A DNA stretch of 5,326 bases from assembly GCA_009996555.1 (NCBI GenBank), contig JAACZX010000185.1:1-5326 (forward strand), given 5' to 3'. This document shows positions 1-5,319 of this stretch, in pieces; position 1 is the first letter of the stretch, and the number at the start of each line of letters is the position of its first letter. The DNA is from Chitinophagaceae bacterium. Its GTDB lineage: Bacteria > Bacteroidota > Bacteroidia > Chitinophagales > Chitinophagaceae. The position numbers and the translations under genes are program-made. The notes below the pieces were generated by a model. The model was not told the origin of the DNA. It did not search any database and saw only the letters and a list, made by a program, of their open reading frames with translations.

Positions 1-133
1 AGCTAACCAGGTTGACCCTGTTATTCCGCAAACAAAAACAGCTTCATCCAACACTACTACTGATGTTGAACCCACACAGGTTGACGGGCCAACATGCAGT
101 ATGCAGGACGGATGCATCAGTTGCGGATCGTAA
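1..133 (+). CDS. 3' end of an unidentified protein with a C-terminal cysteine cluster (partial)
   Basis: An open frame enters from the left edge (first full codon at position 2) and stops at TAA 131-133, giving 43 residues. Only the tail is visible. It is a low-complexity stretch rich in Thr, Ser, Val, Pro and Asp, like a flexible linker, and then ends with CSMQDGCISCGS, a C-x5-C-x2-C cluster that could bind a metal or an Fe-S cluster. I do not recognise the family, and no function should be assigned from this fragment. It lies 97 bases upstream of the next gene, which is also cysteine-rich. The frame is supported by the clean stop and by composition like the neighbouring genes, but it is short, so whether it is coding is only moderately certain. 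Confidence 0.55.
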   Translation, partial: ANQVDPVIPQTKTASSNTTTDVEPTQVDGPTCSMQDGCISCGS

Positions 134-230
134 AAAAATACATTGCAGCGGCAGAGAAGATGTGCAGGCATGAACATAAAAATGTCTACGTTGTTTACAG
201 AACAGAAAGAACTTTACAACAACCGTTGAT

Positions 231-611
231 ATGACAAAAGAAAAAACATGCAGCAGATGTGGTATTGTTTTCGGATGCAGTACGGAGGATAACGGTAGCA
301 GCTGTTGGTGCAACCGTTATCCTCCTTTGTTTATACCCGATCCTGTTATCAATTGTATGTGCCCCGATTGTTTGCACAAAGCAACAAAAGAAAAGATCGA
401 TGCCTACGTTGCTGACATGACGCCTGAAAAAGCGTTGAATCATAACATAGCGAAAGATCTTCCGCCGGCTAAACAGTTAATTGAAGGGATCGACTACTAT
501 ATTGAAAACAGCTTTTTTGTATTTACCGCATGGCATCATTTACGCAGAGGTTACTGTTGCAGAAGCGGGTGCAGGCATTGTCCTTATGGATTTAAAAAGC
601 AAACCGTATGA
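231..611 (+). CDS. Cysteine-rich CWC / DUF5522 two-domain protein
   Basis: This is a 126-residue soluble protein with 12 cysteines. Residues 7-47 match the cysteine-rich CWC family: CSRCG at 7-11, Cys16, the CWC signature at 25-27 followed by PPL, then Cys42, Cys44 and Cys47. Residues about 85-119 match DUF5522: a DYY and VFTAWHHLRRGYCC core and the ending GCRHCPYG (Cys109, 110, 114, 117). The two domains are joined by a short helical-looking linker. The biochemical role of both families is unknown; the spacing of the cysteines suggests zinc or Fe-S binding (inference). The ATG at 231 is the first ATG in the frame after a TAA at 177-179. The stop TGA overlaps the ATG of cobU as ATGA, so the two are probably translated together. 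Bases 284-325, within the CWC domain, form a strong inverted repeat. Confidence 0.9.
   Translation: MTKEKTCSRCGIVFGCSTEDNGSSCWCNRYPPLFIPDPVINCMCPDCLHKATKEKIDAYVADMTPEKALNHNIAKDLPPAKQLIEGIDYYIENSFFVFTAWHHLRRGYCCRSGCRHCPYGFKKQTV
284..325. repeat. 13-bp perfect inverted repeat inside the CWC coding region
   Basis: GGAGGATAACGGT at 284-296 is the exact reverse complement of 313-325. The stem continues inward after one A/A mismatch with GCA 298-300 pairing TGC 309-311, leaving an 8-base loop at 301-308. In the mRNA this would be a very stable hairpin starting about 53 bases after the start codon. It covers codons 18-32, including the CWC signature, and the protein shows no extra residues here compared with the usual CWC spacing. 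It is therefore built from codons the family needs rather than being an obvious insertion. Confidence 0.85.
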
Positions 612-1111
612 TCATTTTTATAACAGGTGGTGCACGCAGCGGTAAAAGCAGGTATGCACAGGAACGGACACTGCTGCTTAGTAACAATCCTGTGTATGTA
701 GCAACAGCCAAAGTGTGGGACAATGATTTTGAGCAACGTGTAAAGCGTCATCAAAACGACCGTGATGAACGCTGGACAAATTTTGAAGAACAACGCAACG
801 TAAGTGCATTGCCCATTGATAACCGTGTAACCATGATCGATTGTGTAACATTATGGCTCACCAATTTTTTTGCAGACACAAAAAATGACATTCATGCATC
901 GCTTGATTTGTTGAAGAAAGAAATTGATGCATTGCATGAAAAACCCGGCACTTTCTTTATCATCAGCAATGAAATTGGAATGGGCGTACATGCTGATACA
1001 GAGATCGGCCGTCAGTTCACCGACTTGCAGGGCTGGGCCAATCAATATATCGCATCAAAAGCTGATGAGGTTGTGTTGATGGTTAGCGGGATAGCTGTCA
1101 AGATAAAGTAG
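608..1111 (+). CDS. cobU: Bifunctional adenosylcobinamide kinase / adenosylcobinamide-phosphate guanylyltransferase
   Basis: CobU phosphorylates adenosylcobinamide and then transfers GMP to give adenosylcobinamide-GDP, the activated corrinoid used by CobS. The 167-residue product has the family features in order: the P-loop GGARSGKS at 7-14, the YVATA strand at 30-34, and RVKRHQNDR at 44-52, whose His48 matches the histidine that carries GMP in this family. The DCVTLWLTN segment, NEIGMG at 121-126 and the C-terminal VSGIAVKIK ending follow. Its length is close to that of Salmonella CobU (about 180). The start at 608 overlaps the stop of the upstream CWC/DUF5522 gene (ATGA), implying translational coupling. 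The gene ends 78 bases before the Dph6-like gene, and that spacer consists of heptad repeats. Nothing in the active site looks broken. Confidence 0.96.
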   Translation: MIIFITGGARSGKSRYAQERTLLLSNNPVYVATAKVWDNDFEQRVKRHQNDRDERWTNFEEQRNVSALPIDNRVTMIDCVTLWLTNFFADTKNDIHASLDLLKKEIDALHEKPGTFFIISNEIGMGVHADTEIGRQFTDLQGWANQYIASKADEVVLMVSGIAVKIK

Positions 1112-1125
1112 TTTCTGGTTTTTAA

Positions 1126-1188
1126 TTTATTGTTTGTAGTTGCTTATTGCCCGTTGACTATTCACCATTGACCATTGACAACTCATCA
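1126..1188. repeat. Degenerate 7-base tandem repeat in the cobU-dph6-like spacer
   Basis: Eight successive 7-base units start with TT, at 1126, 1133, 1140, 1147, 1154, 1161, 1168 and 1175. The best-conserved units are TTGACTA (1154), TTCACCA (1161), TTGACCA (1168) and TTGACAA (1175); a ninth, CTCATCA at 1182, is more decayed. The consensus is roughly TTGACCA. It fills most of the 78-base spacer and runs almost to the ATG of the next gene. The in-frame TTG at 1175 belongs to this repeat, which argues against using it as a start codon. The left-hand units are weak and could be chance. Confidence 0.7.
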
Positions 1189-1189
1189 C

Positions 1190-1915
1190 ATGATCCCATC
1201 TATATTTTGCTGGAGCGGCGGAAAAGACAGCAGCTATGCGTTGCATAAAGTGTTGCAGGAAGGCCTGTACGATGTAAAGTATTTGCTCAGCACCTTCAAT
1301 GGCAATTACAAACGCTTATCGATGCATGGTGTGCGGGAAGAATTGATTGAAGCACAGGCTGCATCTATTGGTATTCCATTGCTGAAAGCCTATGTATATG
1401 AAGCCAGCAATGCAGAATATGAACAGCAGATGAAAACTATTTTACTGCAGGCAAAAGCAGAAGGTATCAATCATGTATTATATGGTGATCTGTTCTTAGA
1501 AGACCTGCGTGCATACCGTGAAAGTAAAATGAAGGAACTTGATATGCATTGTGTATTCCCCATCTGGAAAACTGATACACAATGGATGATCAACGATTTT
1601 GTGGCGAAAGGGTTTCAATCTGTTCTCTGCTGCATTAACGATGGTTATTTAGATGAAAGCTGGGTTGGCCGAACCATCGATCAGCAATTCATCTATGAAC
1701 TGCCATCAACTGTTGATCCATGCGGCGAGAATGGTGAGTTTCATTCTTTTTGTTATAACGGCCCCGTCTTTAAACAACCAATTCCTGTTGCAACCGGTGA
1801 AAAAACTTATAAAGCTTTAGAAATAAAAACCAGCGATCACCCAACGCCTATCAAAGATGTGGACACAAAGGGTTTCTGGTTTTGCGATCTCGTTTTACAA
1901 AATCATTCTTCATGA
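1190..1915 (+). CDS. Dph6-like ATP pyrophosphatase (diphthine-ammonia ligase family), bacterial role unknown
   Basis: This 241-residue protein belongs to the PP-loop ATP pyrophosphatase superfamily. SGGKDS at 9-14 binds the ATP phosphates. YGDLFLEDLRAYRE at 98-111, FPIW at 123-126 and DPCGENGEFHSFCYNGPVF at 176-194 are typical of the Dph6 family, which in eukaryotes and archaea makes the amide of diphthamide on EF-2. Bacteria do not make diphthamide, so the substrate here is different and unknown; adenylation of a carboxylate followed by amide formation is the likely chemistry (inference). I chose ATG 1190. An in-frame TTG at 1175 would add five residues, but it lies inside the heptad repeat. 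The stop TGA overlaps the ATG of cobT as ATGA, tying this enzyme to nucleotide-loop assembly. A corrinoid-related role is possible but not shown by the sequence. Confidence 0.9.
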   Translation: MIPSIFCWSGGKDSSYALHKVLQEGLYDVKYLLSTFNGNYKRLSMHGVREELIEAQAASIGIPLLKAYVYEASNAEYEQQMKTILLQAKAEGINHVLYGDLFLEDLRAYRESKMKELDMHCVFPIWKTDTQWMINDFVAKGFQSVLCCINDGYLDESWVGRTIDQQFIYELPSTVDPCGENGEFHSFCYNGPVFKQPIPVATGEKTYKALEIKTSDHPTPIKDVDTKGFWFCDLVLQNHSS

Positions 1916-2961
1916 CAATTCAAGAACAACTGCTGCATAAGATCAACAACAAAACGAAACCGGTTGGCGCATTGGGCATGCTGGAAGAACTTGCGTTGAA
2001 GATCGGTACAATTCAAAACACATTGTCACCAATCATTAACAAACCGCATATTGTTGTGTTTGCAGGCGATCATGGCATTGCCGCAACAGGAAAAGTAAAT
2101 CCCTACCCGCAAGCTGTGACTGCACAAATGGTTTTGAACTTTGTGAACGGCGGTGCTGCCATTAATGTGTTTACCAAACAACACAACATTGGTTTAACAG
2201 TTGTTGATGCAGGTGTGAATGTTGATTTTGATCCATCGTTACCAATTGTTCATGCAAAGATCAATCATGGTACAGCCGATTACAGCCAATACAATGCCAT
2301 GAGTATTGATGAAGTAAATGCTGCAATTGAAAAAGGCAGAAGCATTGTGCAGGCGTTGTTTGATGAAGGATGCAATACAATCGGCTTTGGCGAAATGGGT
2401 ATTGGCAATACATCATCTGCATCACTTATCATGCATCATCTGTTAAATCTTCCGTTGAATGAATGTGTGGGAAGAGGAACCGGTGCAAACGATGAACAGT
2501 TGCAACGCAAGCTCGGTACATTAGAAGATGTAAGTCGTTTGCATGAACTCAACCGATACGATATTACAGCACATCAACTGCTTTGCCGTATTGGTGGTTT
2601 TGAAATTGCCATGATGTGCGGTGCATATTTAAAAGCAGTCGAGTTGAACATGGTTGTTGTTCTTGACGGATTTATTTCCACCGCTGCATTGCTGGTTGCA
2701 AAGAAAATGTATGCACAACAGCCGACAAAGTCTCCCCTCTGGGGAGATTTAGAGGGGCTCCTTGTGTTTGCACATTGCTCCGACGAGAACGGGCATCGTA
2801 AAATGCTGGAACATCTCAATGCAAAACCAATTTTACAATTAGGAATGCGCTTGGGCGAAGGTACAGGTGCTGCATTAGCCATTCCCATTTTACAAAGTGC
2901 AATTGCATTCCTGAATGAAATGGCGAGTTTTGAAAGTGCTGGTGTAAGCGGGAAAGAATAA
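1912..2961 (+). CDS. cobT: Nicotinate-nucleotide--dimethylbenzimidazole phosphoribosyltransferase
   Basis: CobT transfers ribose phosphate from nicotinate mononucleotide to 5,6-dimethylbenzimidazole, making alpha-ribazole 5'-phosphate for the lower loop of B12. The 349-residue product has the expected landmarks: KPVGALGMLEELA at 16-28, AGDHGIAATG at 51-60, NGGAAINVF at 79-87, GFGEMGIGNTSSA at 158-170, GRGTGAND at 187-194, RIGGFEIA at 226-233, LDGFISTAAL at 251-260 and GMRLGEGTGAALAIP at 311-325. Glu316 matches the catalytic base, Glu317 of Salmonella CobT. The ATG at 1912 overlaps the upstream stop; an upstream in-frame TTG at 1882 would add ten residues and lacks support. Residues about 271-283 look like an extra segment compared with the family and are encoded by a G/C-rich palindromic element. 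The catalytic core is intact, so the enzyme is probably active. Confidence 0.96.
   Translation: MTIQEQLLHKINNKTKPVGALGMLEELALKIGTIQNTLSPIINKPHIVVFAGDHGIAATGKVNPYPQAVTAQMVLNFVNGGAAINVFTKQHNIGLTVVDAGVNVDFDPSLPIVHAKINHGTADYSQYNAMSIDEVNAAIEKGRSIVQALFDEGCNTIGFGEMGIGNTSSASLIMHHLLNLPLNECVGRGTGANDEQLQRKLGTLEDVSRLHELNRYDITAHQLLCRIGGFEIAMMCGAYLKAVELNMVVVLDGFISTAALLVAKKMYAQQPTKSPLWGDLEGLLVFAHCSDENGHRKMLEHLNAKPILQLGMRLGEGTGAALAIPILQSAIAFLNEMASFESAGVSGKE
2727..2762. repeat. Palindromic element apparently inserted in frame within cobT
   Basis: TCTCCCC at 2731-2737 and GGGGAGA at 2741-2747 form a perfect 7-bp hairpin with a 3-base loop. CCCCTCT at 2734-2740 can instead pair with AGAGGGG at 2751-2757, so two mutually exclusive hairpins share bases. 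The block encodes residues around KSPLWGDLEGL (273-283), which sit between the conserved LDGFISTAAL and AHCSDENGH segments, where CobT proteins normally have a shorter link. By recollection, similar CTCCCC/GGGGAG/AGGGG elements are scattered in Bacteroidota genomes; I could not check this. The exact boundaries are a guess based on the extra residues. Confidence 0.65.
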
Positions 2962-2969
2962 TTTCTTTT

Positions 2970-3037
2970 GCCGGGAAGACGGAAAGGCGGAAAGACTATC
3001 GAATTTATTTTTCTTCCAGCCTTTTCATCTTACCGGC
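2970..3037. terminator. Long imperfect hairpin between cobT and cobS; possible terminator or repeat element
   Basis: Bases 2970-2995 pair with 3012-3037, leaving a 16-base loop at 2996-3011. Of 26 positions, 21 are Watson-Crick pairs and one is G-T. The left arm is itself three 8-base units close to GGAAAGAC (from 2973, 2981 and 2989), and the right arm holds related units in reverse complement. A pyrimidine-rich but not pure-T tract (CTTTCTTTCAT) follows, so it is not a textbook intrinsic terminator. Because it separates cobT from a gene with its own promoter, it may end or trim the upstream transcript. It could equally be a mobile-type intergenic repeat. Confidence 0.6.
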
Positions 3038-3041
3038 TTTC

Positions 3042-3073
3042 TTTCATAATCGAGGCTCAATCATTTATCTTGC
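3042..3073 (+). promoter_or_regulatory. Putative Bacteroidota-type promoter of cobS
   Basis: TATCTTGC at 3066-3073 resembles the Bacteroidota -7 consensus TAnnTTTG, with TTTC at 3042-3045 as a weak -33 element 20 bases upstream. Only six bases separate the -7 element from the ATG at 3080, so a transcript from here would have almost no leader. The -7 box is one base off consensus in its TTTG part, so this is a moderate call. Confidence 0.45.
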
Positions 3074-3079
3074 AGCAAC

Positions 3080-3853
3080 ATGCGCAAACAAATTGAAATA
3101 TTCTTTACCGCCTTAATGTTTTACACAAGGATCCCCTGCCCCAAGTGGGTAACACATGATCCGGAGTATCTCAACAAAGCCACCCGCTATTTTCCGTTCA
3201 TCGGCTGGATCGTTGCTGCTGTTAGTGCAGGAGTGTACATGGCTACAGATTTTTTTCTTGGTGCACCTATCGCCATTCTGTTATCAATAATTGCTGCTGT
3301 ATTAACAACAGGTGCATTTCATGAAGATGGATTTGCTGATGTGTGCGATGCCTTTGGCGGCGGCTGGACCAAACAAAAGATCCTCGACATTATGAAGGAT
3401 AGCCGAGTTGGTGCATACGGCGTTATCGGCATGATATTGATACTTCTATTAAAGTTTACGGCATTAAGTGCAATTCCGTTCAGCCAAATGTGGATGGTGC
3501 TGTTAGCTGCACATAGTTTCTCCCGTTTATGTGCAGTGCTCATTGTTGCAACAAGTCAATATGTTCGTGAGAATGATGATGCGAAAGCAAAACCATTGGC
3601 CAAATCAATTACAGCAAAAGAAATTATACCTGCAATTGTATTTGGTTTAGCACCATTATTGTTATTTCAACGTTTTGAAATTTTATACATACTCATTCTT
3701 CCGTTGCTTGGCACTTTTTTCCTGAGAAGATATTTTCACAAGTGGATCGGTGGTTATACCGGCGATTGTTTAGGTGCAACACAACAGGTGACGGAAGTAT
3801 TGTTTTACTTAGGCCTGGTTGCTTTCTGGAAAATTGAGTACATACTTTTGTAA
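3080..3853 (+). CDS. cobS: Adenosylcobinamide-GDP ribazoletransferase (cobalamin synthase)
   Basis: CobS is the integral membrane enzyme that joins adenosylcobinamide-GDP to alpha-ribazole (or its phosphate), the step that brings together the products of CobU and CobT. The 257-residue protein starts with the typical FFTALMFYTRIPCP segment. It carries the acidic, metal-binding type motif GAFHEDGFADVCDAFGGG at 78-95, MKDSRVGAYG at 105-114 and GGYTGDCLGA at 224-233. Hydrophobic segments lie near 36-55, 62-80, 113-132, 137-157, 182-197, 200-214 and 238-255. Length and motif order are normal for the family. It is separated from cobT by 118 bases holding a long hairpin and a likely promoter, so it may be transcribed on its own. 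The next gene starts 40 bases downstream. Confidence 0.96.
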   Translation: MRKQIEIFFTALMFYTRIPCPKWVTHDPEYLNKATRYFPFIGWIVAAVSAGVYMATDFFLGAPIAILLSIIAAVLTTGAFHEDGFADVCDAFGGGWTKQKILDIMKDSRVGAYGVIGMILILLLKFTALSAIPFSQMWMVLLAAHSFSRLCAVLIVATSQYVRENDDAKAKPLAKSITAKEIIPAIVFGLAPLLLFQRFEILYILILPLLGTFFLRRYFHKWIGGYTGDCLGATQQVTEVLFYLGLVAFWKIEYILL

Positions 3854-3893
3854 ATTTTACTGCTAACGATTTATTTCAAATAGATTGAACAAT

Positions 3894-4502
3894 ATGAGCC
3901 TGGAAATTTATCTTATACGTCACACAACACCTGCTGTTGAAAAAGGTACTTGTTACGGACAGGCTGATCTTGATGTAACCGAAAGCTTCCTGGCTGAAGC
4001 AGCATTGATCCAAGCACATTTGCCTTTGCATATCCAAAGCGTTTACGCCAGTCCGTTACAGCGGTGCAGCAAACTGGCGCAGCATTTATTTCCATCGCAC
4101 AATATTTCCTTTCATGATGAGCTGAAAGAAATTGACTGCGGCGAGTGGGAGCTTCGCAAGTGGGATGATATTCCGCAGGAGATTGTAATGCCGTGGATGA
4201 ATGATTTTGTAAATGTGCGTATACCTGGTGGTGAAAGCTATCTTGATCTGCTGGCCCGCACTTCTTCCCTCTTCAACAGCATTGCAGCTAAACAGGAACA
4301 TGCAGCTATTGTATCGCATGGCGGGGTAATGCGTAGCATTCTTTCGCATCTTACCAATACTCCGCTCATCGAGTCGTTCAATGTATTTAAACTGCAGTAT
4401 GGTTGTGTGGTAAAGTTGTCTTTAATCGAAAATCAGTTTGTACATGAAGTATTGCATAACGTGCAGAGTACATCGGAGCAACATAAGCCCACTTATCGGT
4501 GA
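3894..4502 (+). CDS. cobC: Histidine phosphatase, probable alpha-ribazole phosphatase
   Basis: This 202-residue protein belongs to the histidine phosphatase (phosphoglycerate mutase-like) superfamily. LIRHTTP at 7-13 gives the catalytic His10 with Arg9. SPLQR at 53-57 gives the second arginine, and EIDCGEWE at 79-86 gives the acidic proton donor region (Glu84). SHGGVMR at 141-147 supplies the second histidine, His142. Variants with LIRHTTP and DCGEWE are typical of CobC, which removes the 5' phosphate from alpha-ribazole phosphate or from adenosylcobalamin phosphate. Placement right after cobS supports this over a general phosphatase, although the superfamily is broad. I chose ATG 3894; an in-frame TTG at 3885 would add only three residues. 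The stop codon lies inside the left arm of a hairpin at 4497-4533. Confidence 0.88.
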   Translation: MSLEIYLIRHTTPAVEKGTCYGQADLDVTESFLAEAALIQAHLPLHIQSVYASPLQRCSKLAQHLFPSHNISFHDELKEIDCGEWELRKWDDIPQEIVMPWMNDFVNVRIPGGESYLDLLARTSSLFNSIAAKQEHAAIVSHGGVMRSILSHLTNTPLIESFNVFKLQYGCVVKLSLIENQFVHEVLHNVQSTSEQHKPTYR

Positions 4503-4533
4503 GCCACCCTTGAAGAAAGCGGCTGACTCACCG
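4497..4533 (+). terminator. Hairpin overlapping the cobC stop codon, possible terminator
   Basis: CGGTGAG at 4497-4503 is the exact reverse complement of CTCACCG at 4527-4533. Further pairing is possible inside between GCC 4503-4505 and GGC 4521-4523 if a bulge is allowed. The cobC stop TGA (4500-4502) sits in the left arm. Only a short CATTT follows, so the U-tract is weak and the terminator call is tentative. The structure lies just ahead of the marC-type promoter. Confidence 0.4.
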
Positions 4534-4549
4534 GTCATTTAAGAAAAGT

Positions 4550-4557
4550 TATCTTTG
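4550..4557 (+). promoter_or_regulatory. Bacteroidota -7 promoter element of the MarC-family gene
   Basis: TATCTTTG matches the Bacteroidota -7 consensus TAnnTTTG exactly. I see no good TTG-type -33 element at the expected distance of about 19 bases upstream. The ATG of the next gene begins 14 bases after the element, so the leader would be about ten bases or less. Confidence 0.6.
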
Positions 4558-4571
4558 CCCAAACAATCGCT

Positions 4572-5156
4572 ATGAACTTCGATTTCAGCCTCAGCCAGCT
4601 GCTTACGGTTTCCTTTACATTATTTGCGGTAATCGATATCATCGGTTCTATCCCCTTGCTCATTGCCATGAAAGATAAAATGGGCGCTATCCGTGAACTC
4701 AAAGCCACACTTATTTCCGGTGCGTTGATGATCCTGTTTTTGTTTGTAGGCGAATCGTTTTTGCAAATGCTGGGAGTCGATCGCCGTTCATTTGCTGTGG
4801 CAGGTTCTATTGTGATTTTTGTACTGGGACTGGAAATGGTGCTGGGTCATGAATTTTTCAAAAGCGACAATAATGCGAAAAGCGGAACCGTAGTTCCAAT
4901 TGCCTTCCCCATTATTGCAGGAAGCGGAACGCTCACCACTATTATGTCGCTGGGCGCCAACTATTCAAATGTGGTTATCCTCATCGCCATTCTTTTAAAC
5001 CTGGTGGTGGTGTTCGTTGTATTAAAATCGTTGCAATACATAGAAAAATTGCTTGGTCCTGCAGGTTTACTTGCTGTGCGGAAATTTTTTGGCGTAATAT
5101 TGCTGGCCATTGCCGTAAAAATATTTGCTGGTAATGCAGGTGGATTGATCAAATAA
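4572..5156 (+). CDS. MarC-family integral membrane protein
   Basis: This 194-residue, strongly hydrophobic protein has about six predicted membrane segments (near 8-30, 43-62, 72-92, 107-126, 131-150 and 165-187). Family signatures visible are FAVIDIIGSIPLLI at 18-31 and IAFPIIAGSGTLTTIMSLG near 110-128, two related half-motifs as in other MarC (UPF0056) proteins. The C-terminal KFFGVILLAIAVKIF segment is also typical. The length is close to that of E. coli MarC and YchE (about 215), slightly short. The family was once linked to multiple antibiotic resistance in E. coli, but that link was not upheld and the transported substrate is unknown. A perfect TAnnTTTG element and a preceding hairpin suggest a separate transcription unit with no necessary tie to the cob genes. 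Confidence 0.92.
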   Translation: MNFDFSLSQLLTVSFTLFAVIDIIGSIPLLIAMKDKMGAIRELKATLISGALMILFLFVGESFLQMLGVDRRSFAVAGSIVIFVLGLEMVLGHEFFKSDNNAKSGTVVPIAFPIIAGSGTLTTIMSLGANYSNVVILIAILLNLVVVFVVLKSLQYIEKLLGPAGLLAVRKFFGVILLAIAVKIFAGNAGGLIK

Positions 5157-5166
5157 AGAAACAATG

Positions 5167-5230
5167 TCCAAAAAACAAAACCCAAATTCCAAGAGCTAAC
5201 TATCACCTGCCTTGTGATTTGTTTTTTGGA
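5167..5230. repeat. Inverted repeat downstream of the MarC-family gene, possible terminator
   Basis: TCCAAAAAACAAA at 5167-5179 is the exact reverse complement of 5218-5230, a 13-bp perfect inverted repeat. CAAG at 5190-5193 can pair with CTTG at 5211-5214 further in. A run of six T lies at 5238-5243 downstream. The stem is A/T-rich, so it is a weak intrinsic terminator. It may end marC transcription before the tRNA gene, or simply be an intergenic repeat. Confidence 0.6.
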
Positions 5231-5247
5231 TACTTGATTTTTTGTCT

Positions 5248-5319
5248 GGCCTCGTAGTACAATGGATAGTATAAGAGTTTCCGAAGCTCCAGATACAGGT
5301 TCGATTCCTGTCGAGGCTA
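5248..5319 (+). tRNA. tRNA-Arg(CCG)
   Basis: The 72-base sequence folds as a cloverleaf. The acceptor stem pairs 5248-5254 with 5312-5318, the first pair being G-U, and A5319 is the discriminator base. The D stem pairs GTAC 5257-5260 with GTAT 5269-5272 around a loop carrying GG. The anticodon stem pairs 5274-5278 with 5286-5290; its loop TTCCGAA has anticodon CCG at 5281-5283, reading CGG (Arg). The T stem ACAGG/CCTGT (5295-5299, 5307-5311) encloses TTCGATT. The outermost anticodon-stem pair is an A-C mismatch and the innermost is U-G. CCA is not encoded: the bases after the discriminator are CTACTTA. Confidence 0.93.

Noticed and set aside
139..194. TACATTGC (139) and TACGTTGT (187) as promoter elements for the CWC gene
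   Set aside because: Both deviate from TAnnTTTG and lack a -33 element at the right spacing, so neither can be preferred.
1175..1189. TTG start that would extend the Dph6-like protein by five residues
   Set aside because: It is one unit of the heptad repeat, and an ATG at 1190 starts directly before the conserved N-terminal strand and PP-loop.
1882..1911. TTG start that would extend CobT by ten residues
   Set aside because: The extra residues lie within the upstream gene and are not part of the family; the ATGA overlap at 1912 gives a normal start.
2574..2888. 104-codon minus-strand frame inside cobT
   Set aside because: It lies fully opposite a well-supported gene, and its protein shows no recognisable motif; it is a shadow frame.
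3846..3879. Possible promoter for cobC: TTTTG at 3846-3850 and TATTTCAA at 3872-3879
   Set aside because: The -7 part matches TAnnTTTG poorly; cobC could simply be read through from cobS 40 bases upstream.
5204..5211. ACCTGCC, resembling part of the B12-box of cobalamin riboswitches
   Set aside because: The preceding part of the box and the rest of the aptamer are missing, and the next gene is a tRNA, not a cobalamin gene.
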